A stretch of DNA of 64,000 nucleotides, taken from Paenibacillus xylanivorans. GTDB taxonomy: Bacteria; Bacillota; Bacilli; Paenibacillales; Paenibacillaceae. The stretch spans positions 415,563-479,562 of the forward strand of contig NZ_LITU01000059.1 in the NCBI RefSeq assembly GCF_001280595.1, given 5' to 3'. Shown in pieces: positions 27,474 through 36,054 of the stretch (positions are counted from its first letter, which is position 1; the number at the start of each line of letters is the position of its first letter). The notes beneath the pieces were generated by a model that made no database searches, had not been told where the DNA came from, and saw only the letters and a list, made by a program, of their open reading frames with translations. The position numbers were made by a program, and so were the translations under genes.

Positions 27474-28337
27474 TTATTTAACGGCAGCAAGCGGAATGAA
27501 TTTCAATTTTTTCAGGGAACCGTTCTGGAACTTGCTGCTTTGGATATACTCGATGAACGCTTTGGTTGCTCCCGTAGGTTGACCTTTGGTCATGTAATAT
27601 CCAATGCCCCATACTTTGTATGTTTTGTTCAGGACGTTTTTCTCTGTTGGTGCTACGCCATTGATTGATACGGCCTTCATTTTGCTAGTCACATACGGGA
27701 GGTCAATATAACCGATTGCATTTGGTGTCGTTTCAATCGTTGTTTTCATATCACCGCTGGAGCCAACCTCTTTGTAGTTGTCCCCTTTGCTCATGAAGTC
27801 CTTGCCGTCCAGTGCTTTTTGTTGGAAGTTAACCCGTGTACCGGAACCAAACTTACGGTTAACCACAACAATGTTGGCATCCGATCCGCCGACTTCCTTC
27901 CAATTTGTCACTTTCCCGGAGAAGATGTCCTGCAGTTGTTTTGTTGTCAGATTGCTTACACCCACATTGCTATTAACGACAGCCGTGAACACTGTTACAG
28001 CTACCGGATTGGCTACCAAGCCATCAAATTTCTTGAAGCCAGGTACATCTTTGGATGCATCCCAGTCCACAGCACCAATGTCTGCGATTCCTTTACGAAC
28101 GGATTGAGGACCTGTGATGGAACCTGCTGCGGAAGCGGAGATTTTGACTTTTGGATTATCTTTCTTGAATTCACTGGCAGCCTGAAGCGTGAGCGGAAGC
28201 AGTGCTGAGGAACCGTTAATGACAATTTTGCCTTTCTCTGTGCTCTTGGCAGCAGATGCCGTCGTTGCGCCACCAAGTCCACCAATTAGAGATACAGCCA
28301 TAAGCATTGCTGTGAAGGGTTTGATCCATTTTTTCAT
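27474..28337 (-). CDS. pstS: Phosphate-binding protein PstS, without a lipobox
   Basis: 287 residues of the short PstS class. Phosphate-binding loops are seen at INGSSALLPL, AAGSITGPQSV and RKFGSGTRVNFQQ. The signal peptide (MLMAVSLIGGLGGATTASAA) ends in a signal-peptidase-I type site and contains no Cys, so unlike most Gram-positive binding proteins it should not be lipid-anchored. GAGAGGAG precedes the ATG. It lies 54 bp after the stalk/propeller gene and shares its Pho-box promoter. Confidence 0.93.
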   Translation of the reverse strand: MKKWIKPFTAMLMAVSLIGGLGGATTASAAKSTEKGKIVINGSSALLPLTLQAASEFKKDNPKVKISASAAGSITGPQSVRKGIADIGAVDWDASKDVPGFKKFDGLVANPVAVTVFTAVVNSNVGVSNLTTKQLQDIFSGKVTNWKEVGGSDANIVVVNRKFGSGTRVNFQQKALDGKDFMSKGDNYKEVGSSGDMKTTIETTPNAIGYIDLPYVTSKMKAVSINGVAPTEKNVLNKTYKVWGIGYYMTKGQPTGATKAFIEYIQSSKFQNGSLKKLKFIPLAAVK

Positions 28338-28391
28338 GTTAATTAAACTCCTCTCGAATTAAAAAGCTTTAATGTTACTTCATGTCAAACC

Positions 28392-29792
28392 TTACTTCGT
28401 AACAGCTCTCCAGCTGCCACCAGCTTGTACCAGAACTCGGCCGTTCTCCACCACAGAGATTTGTGATCCGGCAACGGAAATGGAGGATACGTCGGAAGAT
28501 ACGGTGTACAGCTTGGTTTGTTTGCCAGTTACCGGGTCAATCGAAAGGATCACACTATTGCTGTCATCCTGGGCCGCAAGTATATACAAGATGCCACCCG
28601 ACAGAATAGCTTGTTCTACATCATACTCGGCATACACCGGCGTTGACTTCTGAGATGAATCCACAGACAGCAATGATGCTTTACCGTCTTCGGAAGGTAC
28701 ACTCACGTAGTAGGCTTTTTGCCCGTCAGCAGACCATACAAACACCTTGTCATCGGTTGATGTCGTTAGCTTCACAGCCTCCGGTTTTGTATTTCCTGTG
28801 TTATACGAAAATATTTGCTGTTGGTTGGATGAGAAATCAATGGAGACATTGTCTTCATCCACATTGGTTGTATCCGAAGTTACGGTGCCAAGTGTCGTTA
28901 CGGTATAAATGAATTTCTTACCGTCAGCAGAAACATTCAGGTTTTCCTTATAGTCCACCTTGTCTTCGACCACTTTCGTAATCACTCCATCTGCCAGGTT
29001 CAGCTTGGCAATGACGGAACCTTTGTCCCCTTGCAGGAAATAGATTGCACTTCCATCTGCTGACCATACCAGTTCAGGCTTGATGCTGTTGTCGCTCGTG
29101 ATCAGTTTGGAAGCCTTGGTCTTCAGATCAATGACGTATACGGCTCCTTCGGCATTCGTATAAGCCGCTTGATCACCACTTGGCGAAATAACGAGATCCG
29201 ATCCCCCGTCTGTAGTTAACAACAGATCGTATTTACCGCTTGTCGTATTCACGAGATAATCCGTTCTGCCATCGTTATTGCTCTTGGAGACAATCAACTT
29301 ATCCGCTCCGGCAAAACGAGGATTCTCGGCTTCTTCGAGCAAGGATACTGTACTGATCTCAAGCAGTCCGTTTCGCTTGACGATCGTACCGCCAACGCCC
29401 GACACCAGTGGACGAAGAGCGATGTAACTTGTACCACCGATGATGGTAACCGGTTGATTCAAATTCACTTTAACGTCATCTACCACGATTTGTTTGCTAT
29501 TGTTTTGGAGCGTCACGCTGTGATCATTCAGCTTGATCACCGTCGTTCCACTATGTACTTCTGCTTGTGCGCCGATGGCTTTGATCACATCACGAAGTGA
29601 CACAAGTGTCTCCCCATTTTTAACGATGGAACGAACGACGACGCTGTTACCGTTTATTGTAAGCGTGGAATTTTGTACCTGAGCTGAACTAGCCGCAGGT
29701 TTGACTGCAGGAGCAGCCGATACTGCACTAACCACAGAAGTACCTAACACTGTTGCTACCATGGACACCACTAACGCCTTTTTCATTGACAT
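28392..29792 (-). CDS. Stalk-domain (copper amine oxidase N) protein with beta-propeller
   Basis: 466 residues. A signal peptide ends near VSAAP. Residues about 40-150 are a copper-amine-oxidase N-terminal-like module (SLRDVIKAIGAQAEV, YIALRPLVSGVGG), common in Paenibacillus surface proteins. The rest has repeated TolB/WD40-like blades (SPSGDQAAYTN, WSADGSAIYF, SADGKKFIYT, WSADGQKAYY). It is first in the transcript before pstS and directly behind the Pho box, so it belongs to the phosphate-starvation response. Its role, perhaps at the cell wall, is unknown. AAGGGTGA precedes the ATG. Confidence 0.8.
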   Translation of the reverse strand: MSMKKALVVSMVATVLGTSVVSAVSAAPAVKPAASSAQVQNSTLTINGNSVVVRSIVKNGETLVSLRDVIKAIGAQAEVHSGTTVIKLNDHSVTLQNNSKQIVVDDVKVNLNQPVTIIGGTSYIALRPLVSGVGGTIVKRNGLLEISTVSLLEEAENPRFAGADKLIVSKSNNDGRTDYLVNTTSGKYDLLLTTDGGSDLVISPSGDQAAYTNAEGAVYVIDLKTKASKLITSDNSIKPELVWSADGSAIYFLQGDKGSVIAKLNLADGVITKVVEDKVDYKENLNVSADGKKFIYTVTTLGTVTSDTTNVDEDNVSIDFSSNQQQIFSYNTGNTKPEAVKLTTSTDDKVFVWSADGQKAYYVSVPSEDGKASLLSVDSSQKSTPVYAEYDVEQAILSGGILYILAAQDDSNSVILSIDPVTGKQTKLYTVSSDVSSISVAGSQISVVENGRVLVQAGGSWRAVTK

Positions 29793-29946
29793 TGGCTCTT
29801 GTCACCCTTCTCTATTCCATTTAATTTGACTTGTTTTGTCATGCCCTGCTGTCTGGTATTCTGCATGTATCGTCTTTATGAGAGCTTGTCCGGCTCATCC
29901 CCCCAAACTTCCACGTTCATAGTAAAAATTACCTATCACGATTGTA

Positions 29947-30000
29947 ATTATAGGAGAGAATTGTAAACGGTAAATCCTGGAATTGTAAACGAATTGTCAA
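29947..30000 (-). promoter_or_regulatory. Pho box and promoter of the pst operon
   Basis: On the minus strand TTGACA (29995-30000) and TTTACA (29984-29989) recur at exact 11-bp steps, with a degenerate unit (29973-29978) and another TTTACA at 29962-29967. This is the four-repeat TT(A/T)ACA pattern bound by PhoP. A TATAAT (29947-29952) lies 9 nt downstream. Transcription would enter the stalk-protein gene and pstSCAB. Confidence 0.8.
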
Positions 30001-30015
30001 TGTTTTCATAACACA

Positions 30016-30050
30016 CAAAAAAGAGCCGTTGGAATACGACCCACGACTCG
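30016..30050 (-). terminator. Terminator near the aldo/keto reductase end
   Basis: The stem 30023-30049 (GAG/CTC, CGT/ACG and GG/CC with two mismatches) has T runs on both sides, so it could act in both directions. Convergently it would stop the reductase transcript before the Pho box. Confidence 0.6.
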
Positions 30051-30059
30051 TTTTTTGTC

Positions 30060-30201
30060 TTATTTTCCTAGACCAGCACTTTGCATAATTCGATTCAACT
30101 CGCTTCCGGGTACAAGATATAGACGAATAAATTCATTTCGATCTATATCTTGCTGATTGAAAGACGCTCTTTGGATTAATGCAAAATGCTTAGATAAAAA
30201 G
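30060..30201 (-). pseudogene. Possible C-terminal gene remnant
   Basis: A frame with no start codon reads about 46 protein-like codons, including QQDIDRNEFIRLYLVPGSEL and ending IMQSAGLGK. It overlaps the reductase stop by a few bases. It could be the tail of a lost gene; family not recognised. A 10-bp inverted repeat AAGATATAGA/TCTATATCTT lies inside it. Confidence 0.3.
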
Positions 30202-31056
30202 TTTCATCAATTTATTGAAAATTGGATTTACAATATACCCTGTTGGATGGATAGAATACCTCTTGCCCGTATTCAGACGGCTAATCTTCTCCATTTCCTC
30301 GGCGGACAGTTCAAAATCAAAGATTTCACTATTTTCTCTGATTCGCTTCGGATTGGATGATTTGGGGATCAGGACGACGTCCCGTTCCAGATGCCAACGC
30401 AAAATGACCTGAGCCACCGTTTTGTGATGATGATCGGCAATTTCCTTCAATACCGGATGCTGCAACAATACTTTGTTCCCTTGCCCCAATGGACCCCATG
30501 CCTCATGCAAAATCTGATATTTGTTCATATAGACACGCAGTTCGTTTTGCGGAAACTCCGGGTGCGTCTCAATCTGGTTGATCATCGGCAAGATTTTTGC
30601 GTGCTTCCTTAACTCTTCCAGATGCGGAATCTCAAAGTTCGCGACGCCAATAACTTTGATCTTGCCTGCCTCATATAATTCCTCCATCGCTTTCCACGTT
30701 TCCATATACTTTGGCGAGGCAAAATGGATTAAGTACATATCAAGGTAATCCACACCCAGCTTGTTTATCGTTTCTTGGAAAGCTTTCTTGGTCGCTTCAT
30801 AGCCATGATCCGTATTCCAGACTTTCGACGTAATAAAGAATTGCTCACGCGGGATCTGGCTATGCCGGATCTCTGCCCCAAGCGCTTTCTCATTCCCATA
30901 GATTCGGGCGGTATCAAAATGTCGGTATCCGACCTGAATGGCCTCGCGAATCGCGATTGTAAACTCTGCTTCTTTCGTTATTTTGTATACCCCGAAACCC
31001 AGTTGGGGAATGGGAACCCCGTTTTTGGCTTCAACCACTTTGGTATGCATATTCAT
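30190..31056 (-). CDS. Aldo/keto reductase
   Basis: 288 residues from ATG 31056, behind GAGAGGAG. NADPH-dependent AKR motifs: GFGVYKI, active-site Asp in RHFDTARIYGNEKALG (with Tyr in the same stretch), Lys in FFITSKVW, YLDMYLIHFASP with its His, and the late cofactor-binding IPKSSNPKRIRENSEIFDF. It reduces carbonyls such as methylglyoxal-like aldehydes. It sits downstream of an Rrf2 regulator and shares a promoter motif with it, so redox or electrophile control is likely. Confidence 0.92.
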   Translation of the reverse strand: MNMHTKVVEAKNGVPIPQLGFGVYKITKEAEFTIAIREAIQVGYRHFDTARIYGNEKALGAEIRHSQIPREQFFITSKVWNTDHGYEATKKAFQETINKLGVDYLDMYLIHFASPKYMETWKAMEELYEAGKIKVIGVANFEIPHLEELRKHAKILPMINQIETHPEFPQNELRVYMNKYQILHEAWGPLGQGNKVLLQHPVLKEIADHHHKTVAQVILRWHLERDVVLIPKSSNPKRIRENSEIFDFELSAEEMEKISRLNTGKRYSIHPTGYIVNPIFNKLMKLFI

Positions 31057-31085
31057 TTTGACCGCTCCTCTCAAAAATAAATCGT

Positions 31086-31115
31086 AATATACTCGATATA
31101 TATTATATCTAGTTA
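31086..31115 (-). promoter_or_regulatory. Promoter/operator motif of the reductase
   Basis: On the minus strand TAACTA, 16 nt, AGTATATT. The same motif with the same 16-nt gap lies before the Rrf2 gene, 29-30 nt from the start codon in both. The AGTATATT end could be part of a -10 region. Confidence 0.55.
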
Positions 31116-31131
31116 AATCCAAAAAAAGAGG

Positions 31132-31563
31132 TTAACCCTTTTTCTCTTCATGGAACAGATCGGTTAACCGTATTTCTTTTAAATAATTCTGCATTGCGAT
31201 CTCCGCACCTTCAAGATGATGAATGACCTTTTGTTTCACGTCGTCCACGTCTTGTCCCTGGAGCTTTACATCGGTATGAATTTTAAACAAGTCTTTGCCG
31301 GGTTCAACCGCCAGGAATACATCCAACATCGTGATTTCCGATAAAGGCTGAGCAAGCAATATACCGCCCTTGGCACCTTCTTTGGCCATCGTCAGTTTGG
31401 CGTTATTCAGGTTTCGAATGACTTTTACCGTCGTAGGAACCGGAATATTTAGCTGCTCCGATATCACTTTGGTCGATAGATAGTTATGACAGTTCTTCTC
31501 GGTGTATGAGTGAACGTAGAGAAGAATAGAGATTCCCTGTGATAAGGCTGTAGAGTATGCCAT
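31132..31563 (-). CDS. Rrf2-family transcriptional regulator
   Basis: 143 residues: Rrf2 winged helix with recognition helix STKVISEQLNIPVPTTVKVI and wing KEGAKGGILLAQP. It has one Cys (near residue 25) and no three-Cys iron-sulfur cluster motif, so it is not an IscR/NsrR-type cluster sensor. A single-thiol or ligand switch is more likely. It probably controls itself and the reductase. Confidence 0.87.
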   Translation of the reverse strand: MAYSTALSQGISILLYVHSYTEKNCHNYLSTKVISEQLNIPVPTTVKVIRNLNNAKLTMAKEGAKGGILLAQPLSEITMLDVFLAVEPGKDLFKIHTDVKLQGQDVDDVKQKVIHHLEGAEIAMQNYLKEIRLTDLFHEEKKG

Positions 31564-31591
31564 TTAATTCATCCTTACTATTTCTTTTCTG

Positions 31592-31621
31592 AATATACTA
31601 TATATCTTTTATGTTTAGTTA
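31592..31621 (-). promoter_or_regulatory. Promoter/operator motif of the Rrf2 gene
   Basis: TAACTA, 16 nt, AGTATATT on the minus strand, the twin of 31086-31115. It lies 29 nt from the start codon and supports autoregulation. Confidence 0.55.
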
Positions 31622-31665
31622 GCAACTACACAATAATCTCCACAGCAAGGTCAAGAAACATTCGG

Positions 31666-31694
31666 TTGACTGTCCCCTCCCGGTGTAATACAAT
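31666..31694 (+). promoter_or_regulatory. Sigma-A-like promoter
   Basis: TTGACT (31666-31671), a 17-nt spacer and TACAAT (31689-31694) on the plus strand, upstream of the small gene pair at 31762-32182. Confidence 0.6.
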
Positions 31695-31761
31695 GCCAAT
31701 TTCAACTGTATGTCACGTTCACGTCTATATGCACATCATCCTGAACTAAAGAAAGGAGCTG

Positions 31762-31887
31762 ATGGGATGGTTCGAATCGATGCATCCGGCTCTGGGCAGA
31801 GCATTCTTTCCATATTTGCCTGGAGCCTTTTCGAACAGCATTGAAGGTAAGAGCTTTGCCCCTCTATATATCCATTACGTTATATAG
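31762..31887 (+). CDS. Possible 41-residue protein
   Basis: An open frame from ATG 31762, starting MGWFESMHPALGRAFF, ends 16 bp before the next gene. AAAGGAG is only about 3 nt upstream, and a competing ATG at 31767 in another frame has the better spacing but encodes just 27 residues. A good promoter lies upstream. Unrecognised. Confidence 0.3.
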   Translation: MGWFESMHPALGRAFFPYLPGAFSNSIEGKSFAPLYIHYVI

Positions 31888-31903
31888 ATAGGAGCAAAAT
31901 CAG

Positions 31904-32182
31904 ATGAAATACAAAAATGCCGCGTATGTACTGCCACCAGAACTGGTGCAGCGCATTCAACAATATATTCAGGGAACCTATTTGTATATCCCGGTCCATG
32001 AAGAATCTAAGAAACCATGGGGAGCATGTTCCGGCTCGAGAGCCATGTTGCGAAAACGCAATAAGGCAATTGCTGAGGCTCATCAATCTGGAATTTCTGT
32101 TCGTCTTCTGGCACAACAGTATTACCTGACAGAGCGCAGTATCCGTCGTATCCTGCTTCAGCATAAACGCGGACAATATTAA
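31904..32182 (+). CDS. CD3324-like small HTH protein
   Basis: 92 residues. It starts MKYKNAAYVLPPELVQRIQ and continues QYIQGTYLYIP, the pattern of CD3324-type proteins. The C-terminus is a predicted helix-turn-helix (SVRLLAQQYYLTERSIRRIL), like Mor-type activators. AGGAG lies 9 nt upstream. Probably a small DNA-binding regulator; target unknown. Confidence 0.75.
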   Translation: MKYKNAAYVLPPELVQRIQQYIQGTYLYIPVHEESKKPWGACSGSRAMLRKRNKAIAEAHQSGISVRLLAQQYYLTERSIRRILLQHKRGQY

Positions 32183-32269
32183 TACTGCATCATGTATGTC
32201 CTTGCTCGTTGTTAATAGCATACGGTAATCTGTTTCTGAAGGATTCAAATCAGGAGGTGCCTTTACTTC

Positions 32270-33013
32270 ATGAGTATATACGTTAAACCACTAAGTATCG
32301 AATTTGAATACAACGGGATGCCGCAGGTGATTACACCTGCCCTAATTGGTGATCAACAGCATGCCTTTCTGGTAGATTGCGGGTACGCCGGCTTCATTCC
32401 ACATATTGAAAAAGCATTGAATAGACATGAGTTGTCGTTGTCCAATCTGACTGGCCTCATCATTACCCATCATGATCTGGATCATGTAGGCTCTCTCACA
32501 GAGATCAAGCGAGCCCATCCCCATATCCGGATTATCGCGCATGAACAGGAAGCTCCATATATTGATGGCACGAGAACCTCATTGCGGCTGGAGCAAGCGC
32601 TAGCAACACTTTGCCTTTTGCCTGAAAAAGAGCAGCCCGCAGCGAAGGAATTCATCTGTACATTGGAAATGATTGAGCCAAGTACGGTTGATCAGACGGT
32701 TCATGATTGTGAGCTACTGCCATGGTGTGAAGGCATGGAAATTATACACACACCCGGTCATACACCAGGGCATATATCCATTTATCTTCCCTCCAGTCGC
32801 ACCCTGATCGCTGGCGATGCAGTGGTCATTGAGAACAATGGCGAGCTCGGAATTGCCAACCCCCAGCATACACTGGACCTGAAGGAAGCGGTTCGCTCTG
32901 TACAACGTTTGCTTGGATTTGAGATCGATACGCTCATTTGCTACCATGGAGGTCATTTTCAAGGGGATGTTCGAAGTGCGCTTCAGCATCTACTTCAATC
33001 CTATGCCCCGTGA
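32270..33013 (+). CDS. MBL-fold metallo-hydrolase
   Basis: 247 residues with the metallo-beta-lactamase fold. Metal ligands are in THHDLDHVG, HTPGHTPGH and AGDAVV, with the last His in ICYHGGHF. AGGAGGTG lies upstream. Glyoxalase-II-like hydrolases share this arrangement, but the substrate is unknown. It ends at a clear terminator. Confidence 0.88.
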   Translation: MSIYVKPLSIEFEYNGMPQVITPALIGDQQHAFLVDCGYAGFIPHIEKALNRHELSLSNLTGLIITHHDLDHVGSLTEIKRAHPHIRIIAHEQEAPYIDGTRTSLRLEQALATLCLLPEKEQPAAKEFICTLEMIEPSTVDQTVHDCELLPWCEGMEIIHTPGHTPGHISIYLPSSRTLIAGDAVVIENNGELGIANPQHTLDLKEAVRSVQRLLGFEIDTLICYHGGHFQGDVRSALQHLLQSYAP

Positions 33014-33020
33014 AACACCA

Positions 33021-33053
33021 ATGGCCCATACTTGATGTATGGGTCATTTTTTA
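33021..33053 (+). terminator. Terminator of the MBL-fold gene
   Basis: Stem CCCATAC/GTATGGG (33025-33043), extended by ATG/CAT around a G-T wobble, followed by ATTTTTTATG. Confidence 0.75.
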
Positions 33054-33106
33054 TGATCATCATTGCTGTCATATGAACGTATGAACTTTACTGAACTTTA
33101 CGGAGT

Positions 33107-33985
33107 TCACTCTACCCTCGATTTCATCGCTGCATATTTACTGGGAGTGATACCTACAGCAGCCTTGAAAGACCGACTAAACAGATGAATACTCGAAAAG
33201 CCAACCTCCTCGGCAATCCGGGTTAAATTATGTGTTCCTTCCATAATTCTTTTCTGGGACTGCTCTATTCTGATATGTGTCACATATTTGTGAAGGGTAA
33301 TCCCCAGCTTGCTTTTGAACAAATGCGATAAATGGTTCGTCGATACACCGACATGTCTACTAATGGCAACATTATTTAATTGAGGGTCGGCGTAGCATTC
33401 ATGAATATAACGAATCGACTTTTCGATGAATGCCCACCCCTTGGTCATGTTCCCCTCTTGGTCCTGATCTTCGGATTGATTTTTGAAGAACAGATGCAGC
33501 AATTCCAAACATATGGATTTCGTGATTAACGAAGACCCTCCCCGTTGCTCCTGAAACTCCTTATGCATAAGCGCAAATCTCTTTTTCCATTCAATTCGAT
33601 CGGCTAGCTGCAAATGAGAGATTGGACGTATGGAAGCCAGCTTCATTTCCCTATCGGCCAGATCAGGTCTTTCACTATGAGTTGCACTCGTATTCTTCAA
33701 TAAACTTCGCTCTTCCTCATAATACAGATCAAAATGAAAAATATACTGAATCAATGGCTGCTTGGAGGTGGACCGAATGATATGAGACATGAATGGATGC
33801 ATCAGCACAATATCGCCTTCTTGGACCAGGTATTTCACACCACTCAAGAAGAACTCCGCTTCCCCTTGTTCAATGTATGTATACACGTGATCGTGGTCTA
33901 TCCATTCCCCTGCCAAAGAAAATGATTCCGTCATTCTCGCCGCCCTTACGAATGGCGAAATGCTATTCATCCATGGCTCATACAC
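33107..33985 (-). CDS. AraC-family regulator with cupin sensor domain
   Basis: 292 residues from GTG 33985, with AGGAGG 7 nt upstream; longer frames lack a ribosome binding site. The N-terminal half is a cupin (GEAEFFLSGVKYLVQEGDIVL). The C-terminal half carries two HTHs (NNVAISRHVGVSTNHLSHLF and LTRIAEEVGFSSIHLFSRSF). It is the last gene of an operon with a sugar isomerase and a dehydrogenase, so it is probably the local sugar-responsive activator. Confidence 0.9.
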   Translation of the reverse strand: MYEPWMNSISPFVRAARMTESFSLAGEWIDHDHVYTYIEQGEAEFFLSGVKYLVQEGDIVLMHPFMSHIIRSTSKQPLIQYIFHFDLYYEEERSLLKNTSATHSERPDLADREMKLASIRPISHLQLADRIEWKKRFALMHKEFQEQRGGSSLITKSICLELLHLFFKNQSEDQDQEGNMTKGWAFIEKSIRYIHECYADPQLNNVAISRHVGVSTNHLSHLFKSKLGITLHKYVTHIRIEQSQKRIMEGTHNLTRIAEEVGFSSIHLFSRSFKAAVGITPSKYAAMKSRVE

Positions 33986-34021
33986 ATTTGTTCCTCCTAA
34001 CTGCCTTCTCACTGATCCGGT

Positions 34022-34849
34022 TTATATTTTGGCAAACACGCTATCGAAGCCTGCTTTAGACTTGGCAAACAATTCACTTGAATCGAGGGTTGGCGTTGGT
34101 GCCAGCACCTCTTGAGATACGACGCCTGTGTAACCAATCGCCTTCAGGTTCTTCAAGAACCCCTGCAAATCAATTACTCCCTCACCAGGGTATAAACGCT
34201 CATAATCCAGCAATTCTTCAATGGGTAGATCATAAGCATCATTAATATGGACGTGCACAACTTGTTCCTTCTTTAGATTCAACACTTCTTCGATCGCTAA
34301 ACCGTTCGTATGCCAATGGTAGGAATCCACCAACAAACCTACATTGGGAGCATGGATCGTTTCGATCCAGTCCAGCGTATCCTCCACACTCCAAATAAAT
34401 GGATTCTTCCATTGAGTTCGCAGATGATGGCAACCAACAAACTCCAATCCCAGTCGAATTCCATATGCGTCCAGAATATCTGCACACAGTCTCAATCGTC
34501 TGGTAGCTGCCGCCATAAACGATGCTGCTGGCTGATCCGTGGAAGGTAAAATATAGGTACAGCAGCTGTAACAGTTCAACGAAGTAGCGGCTTCTGCCAT
34601 TTGAACCAGAGATTGAAGTCCTTCGCGGAATTGTTCATCTGTGGTTCTCCAGTCTACGGTCAGATCAGATGAACCGATGATCACCTGATTGCTTTCCAAC
34701 AGATGTTTGGCCTGTTCCTGGCCAACCTCTTCAATTAATGAGAGCGGATTCAAATCTACAGACTGAAATCCGTATTTTGCAGCATTCGTAATATATTGTT
34801 CATTGGACTCGATGTTCCCTAAGCCTGCTCTTGTTAACCCTCTAATCAT
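34022..34849 (-). CDS. Sugar phosphate isomerase/epimerase (xylose-isomerase-like TIM barrel)
   Basis: 275 residues of the AP-endonuclease-2/xylose-isomerase-like fold. Candidate metal ligands are Glu in LGLEFVGCHH, Asp/His in LVDSYHWHTN, His in HVHINDAYD and Glu in VVSQEVL. GGAGGAG precedes the ATG. It lies 12 bp downstream of the dehydrogenase, and the AraC regulator follows. The three likely interconvert and oxidise a sugar or cyclitol; substrate unknown. Confidence 0.87.
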   Translation of the reverse strand: MIRGLTRAGLGNIESNEQYITNAAKYGFQSVDLNPLSLIEEVGQEQAKHLLESNQVIIGSSDLTVDWRTTDEQFREGLQSLVQMAEAATSLNCYSCCTYILPSTDQPAASFMAAATRRLRLCADILDAYGIRLGLEFVGCHHLRTQWKNPFIWSVEDTLDWIETIHAPNVGLLVDSYHWHTNGLAIEEVLNLKKEQVVHVHINDAYDLPIEELLDYERLYPGEGVIDLQGFLKNLKAIGYTGVVSQEVLAPTPTLDSSELFAKSKAGFDSVFAKI

Positions 34850-34861
34850 TCCAATCTCCTC

Positions 34862-35869
34862 CTAGGACCAGTCAAACAGTACACCGTTATACTGGTCTTT
34901 ATTTATTCTTAGGCCCTCGTATGCTTCTTGCGCTTGATCCGGCTTCATCACATGACTGATCAATGGTTCGATATGCAGCTTGTTCTTTAACATCAGTTCA
35001 AATACAATGTTCGAATTTCTCACCAGGGAATGCTTAACGAATTCGTTCGGTTCCACCGGGAAGCGCCATTCATGTGCCCCCTTAAACGTAATGCAGCCTC
35101 GTCCATACAGGTGGCAGTAGTTCAATATATCGGTGACATCCGTGTTATATTCGCCTCGTGGACTGCCCAGGAAAATAATCTCCCCCAGCTTTGCGATCCA
35201 CTCCAGACTTTGAACACCTACACTGGGCACACCCGTCGCCTCAATGTGAGTGGAGACACCTGTTCCATTGGTGATGGCGTATATCTTGTCTTTTACTTTA
35301 TCTTCTCCGCCATGAAGCGTATAGTCAACCCCACATGCCTGAGCTGTTCGGATTCGTTCCGGTGACAGATCCACACCTATCACGGTTGCACCTTGTAGGC
35401 GCGCCAATTGAGCAGCCAAATTCCCTACCAATCCGAGCCCCGTCACGCCGACAACATCTCCAAGTTCAATATTGGATACACGAACAGAGGTGAACGCCAC
35501 GGTTGCCATGCGGGTAAAGGGAACCCACTTCAAATCCAGCTTCTCAGGAACTTTGATGAAAACATGATCTGTGGATACCACTTGATATTCAGTATGATGA
35601 CCATAATGGAACACAGCGTCCCCAGGCTGAACATGGTCTACACCCTGCCCCACCTCGATCACTTCACTTACACTCGCATACCCCGGACATACGGGAAGCT
35701 TGGCCCACTCTTCTTTTCCCGATAACATCGCCAGCTCCGTTCCTGGACTGATAAGGGAATAGATCAGTTTAACCAATACTTCCTTCTCACCTAAAACTGG
35801 AAAAATAAAGTCCTCTTCTACCGTCTCCACTTGCAGCGGACGAGTAAACATGATCTTTCTATTCTTCAT
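34862..35869 (-). CDS. MDR-family alcohol/polyol dehydrogenase
   Basis: 335 residues from ATG 35869, with AAGGGAG 8 nt upstream; two GTGs just upstream are worse. The N-terminal GroES-like fold and Rossmann motif VTGLGLVGNLAAQLA are clear. At the usual catalytic zinc Cys position it reads SLISPGTELAML, and no four-Cys structural-zinc lobe is present, so it may lack zinc. It is first in the operon with isomerase and AraC genes. Confidence 0.85.
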   Translation of the reverse strand: MKNRKIMFTRPLQVETVEEDFIFPVLGEKEVLVKLIYSLISPGTELAMLSGKEEWAKLPVCPGYASVSEVIEVGQGVDHVQPGDAVFHYGHHTEYQVVSTDHVFIKVPEKLDLKWVPFTRMATVAFTSVRVSNIELGDVVGVTGLGLVGNLAAQLARLQGATVIGVDLSPERIRTAQACGVDYTLHGGEDKVKDKIYAITNGTGVSTHIEATGVPSVGVQSLEWIAKLGEIIFLGSPRGEYNTDVTDILNYCHLYGRGCITFKGAHEWRFPVEPNEFVKHSLVRNSNIVFELMLKNKLHIEPLISHVMKPDQAQEAYEGLRINKDQYNGVLFDWS

Positions 35870-36001
35870 CACCTTCACTCCCTTCTTATCATTTTAACTA
35901 CAATATAAGACTTTTCATTAGCAATGTCTTTGATTGCAAAACCGATTTTTTATCTAAAACAACGATTTTAGAACCTTTGCCAGTGAATCCAGCATAAACG
36001 T

Positions 36002-36035
36002 AAAAAGACTCACAAGATCCAATGATCTGTGAGCC
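36002..36035 (-). terminator. Terminator downstream of GH85 gene
   Basis: Minus-strand stem GGCTCACAGATC/GATCTTGTGAGTC with one bulge, followed by TTTTTACG. Confidence 0.65.
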
Positions 36036-36054
36036 TCAAGTTTAGTCATATTCA

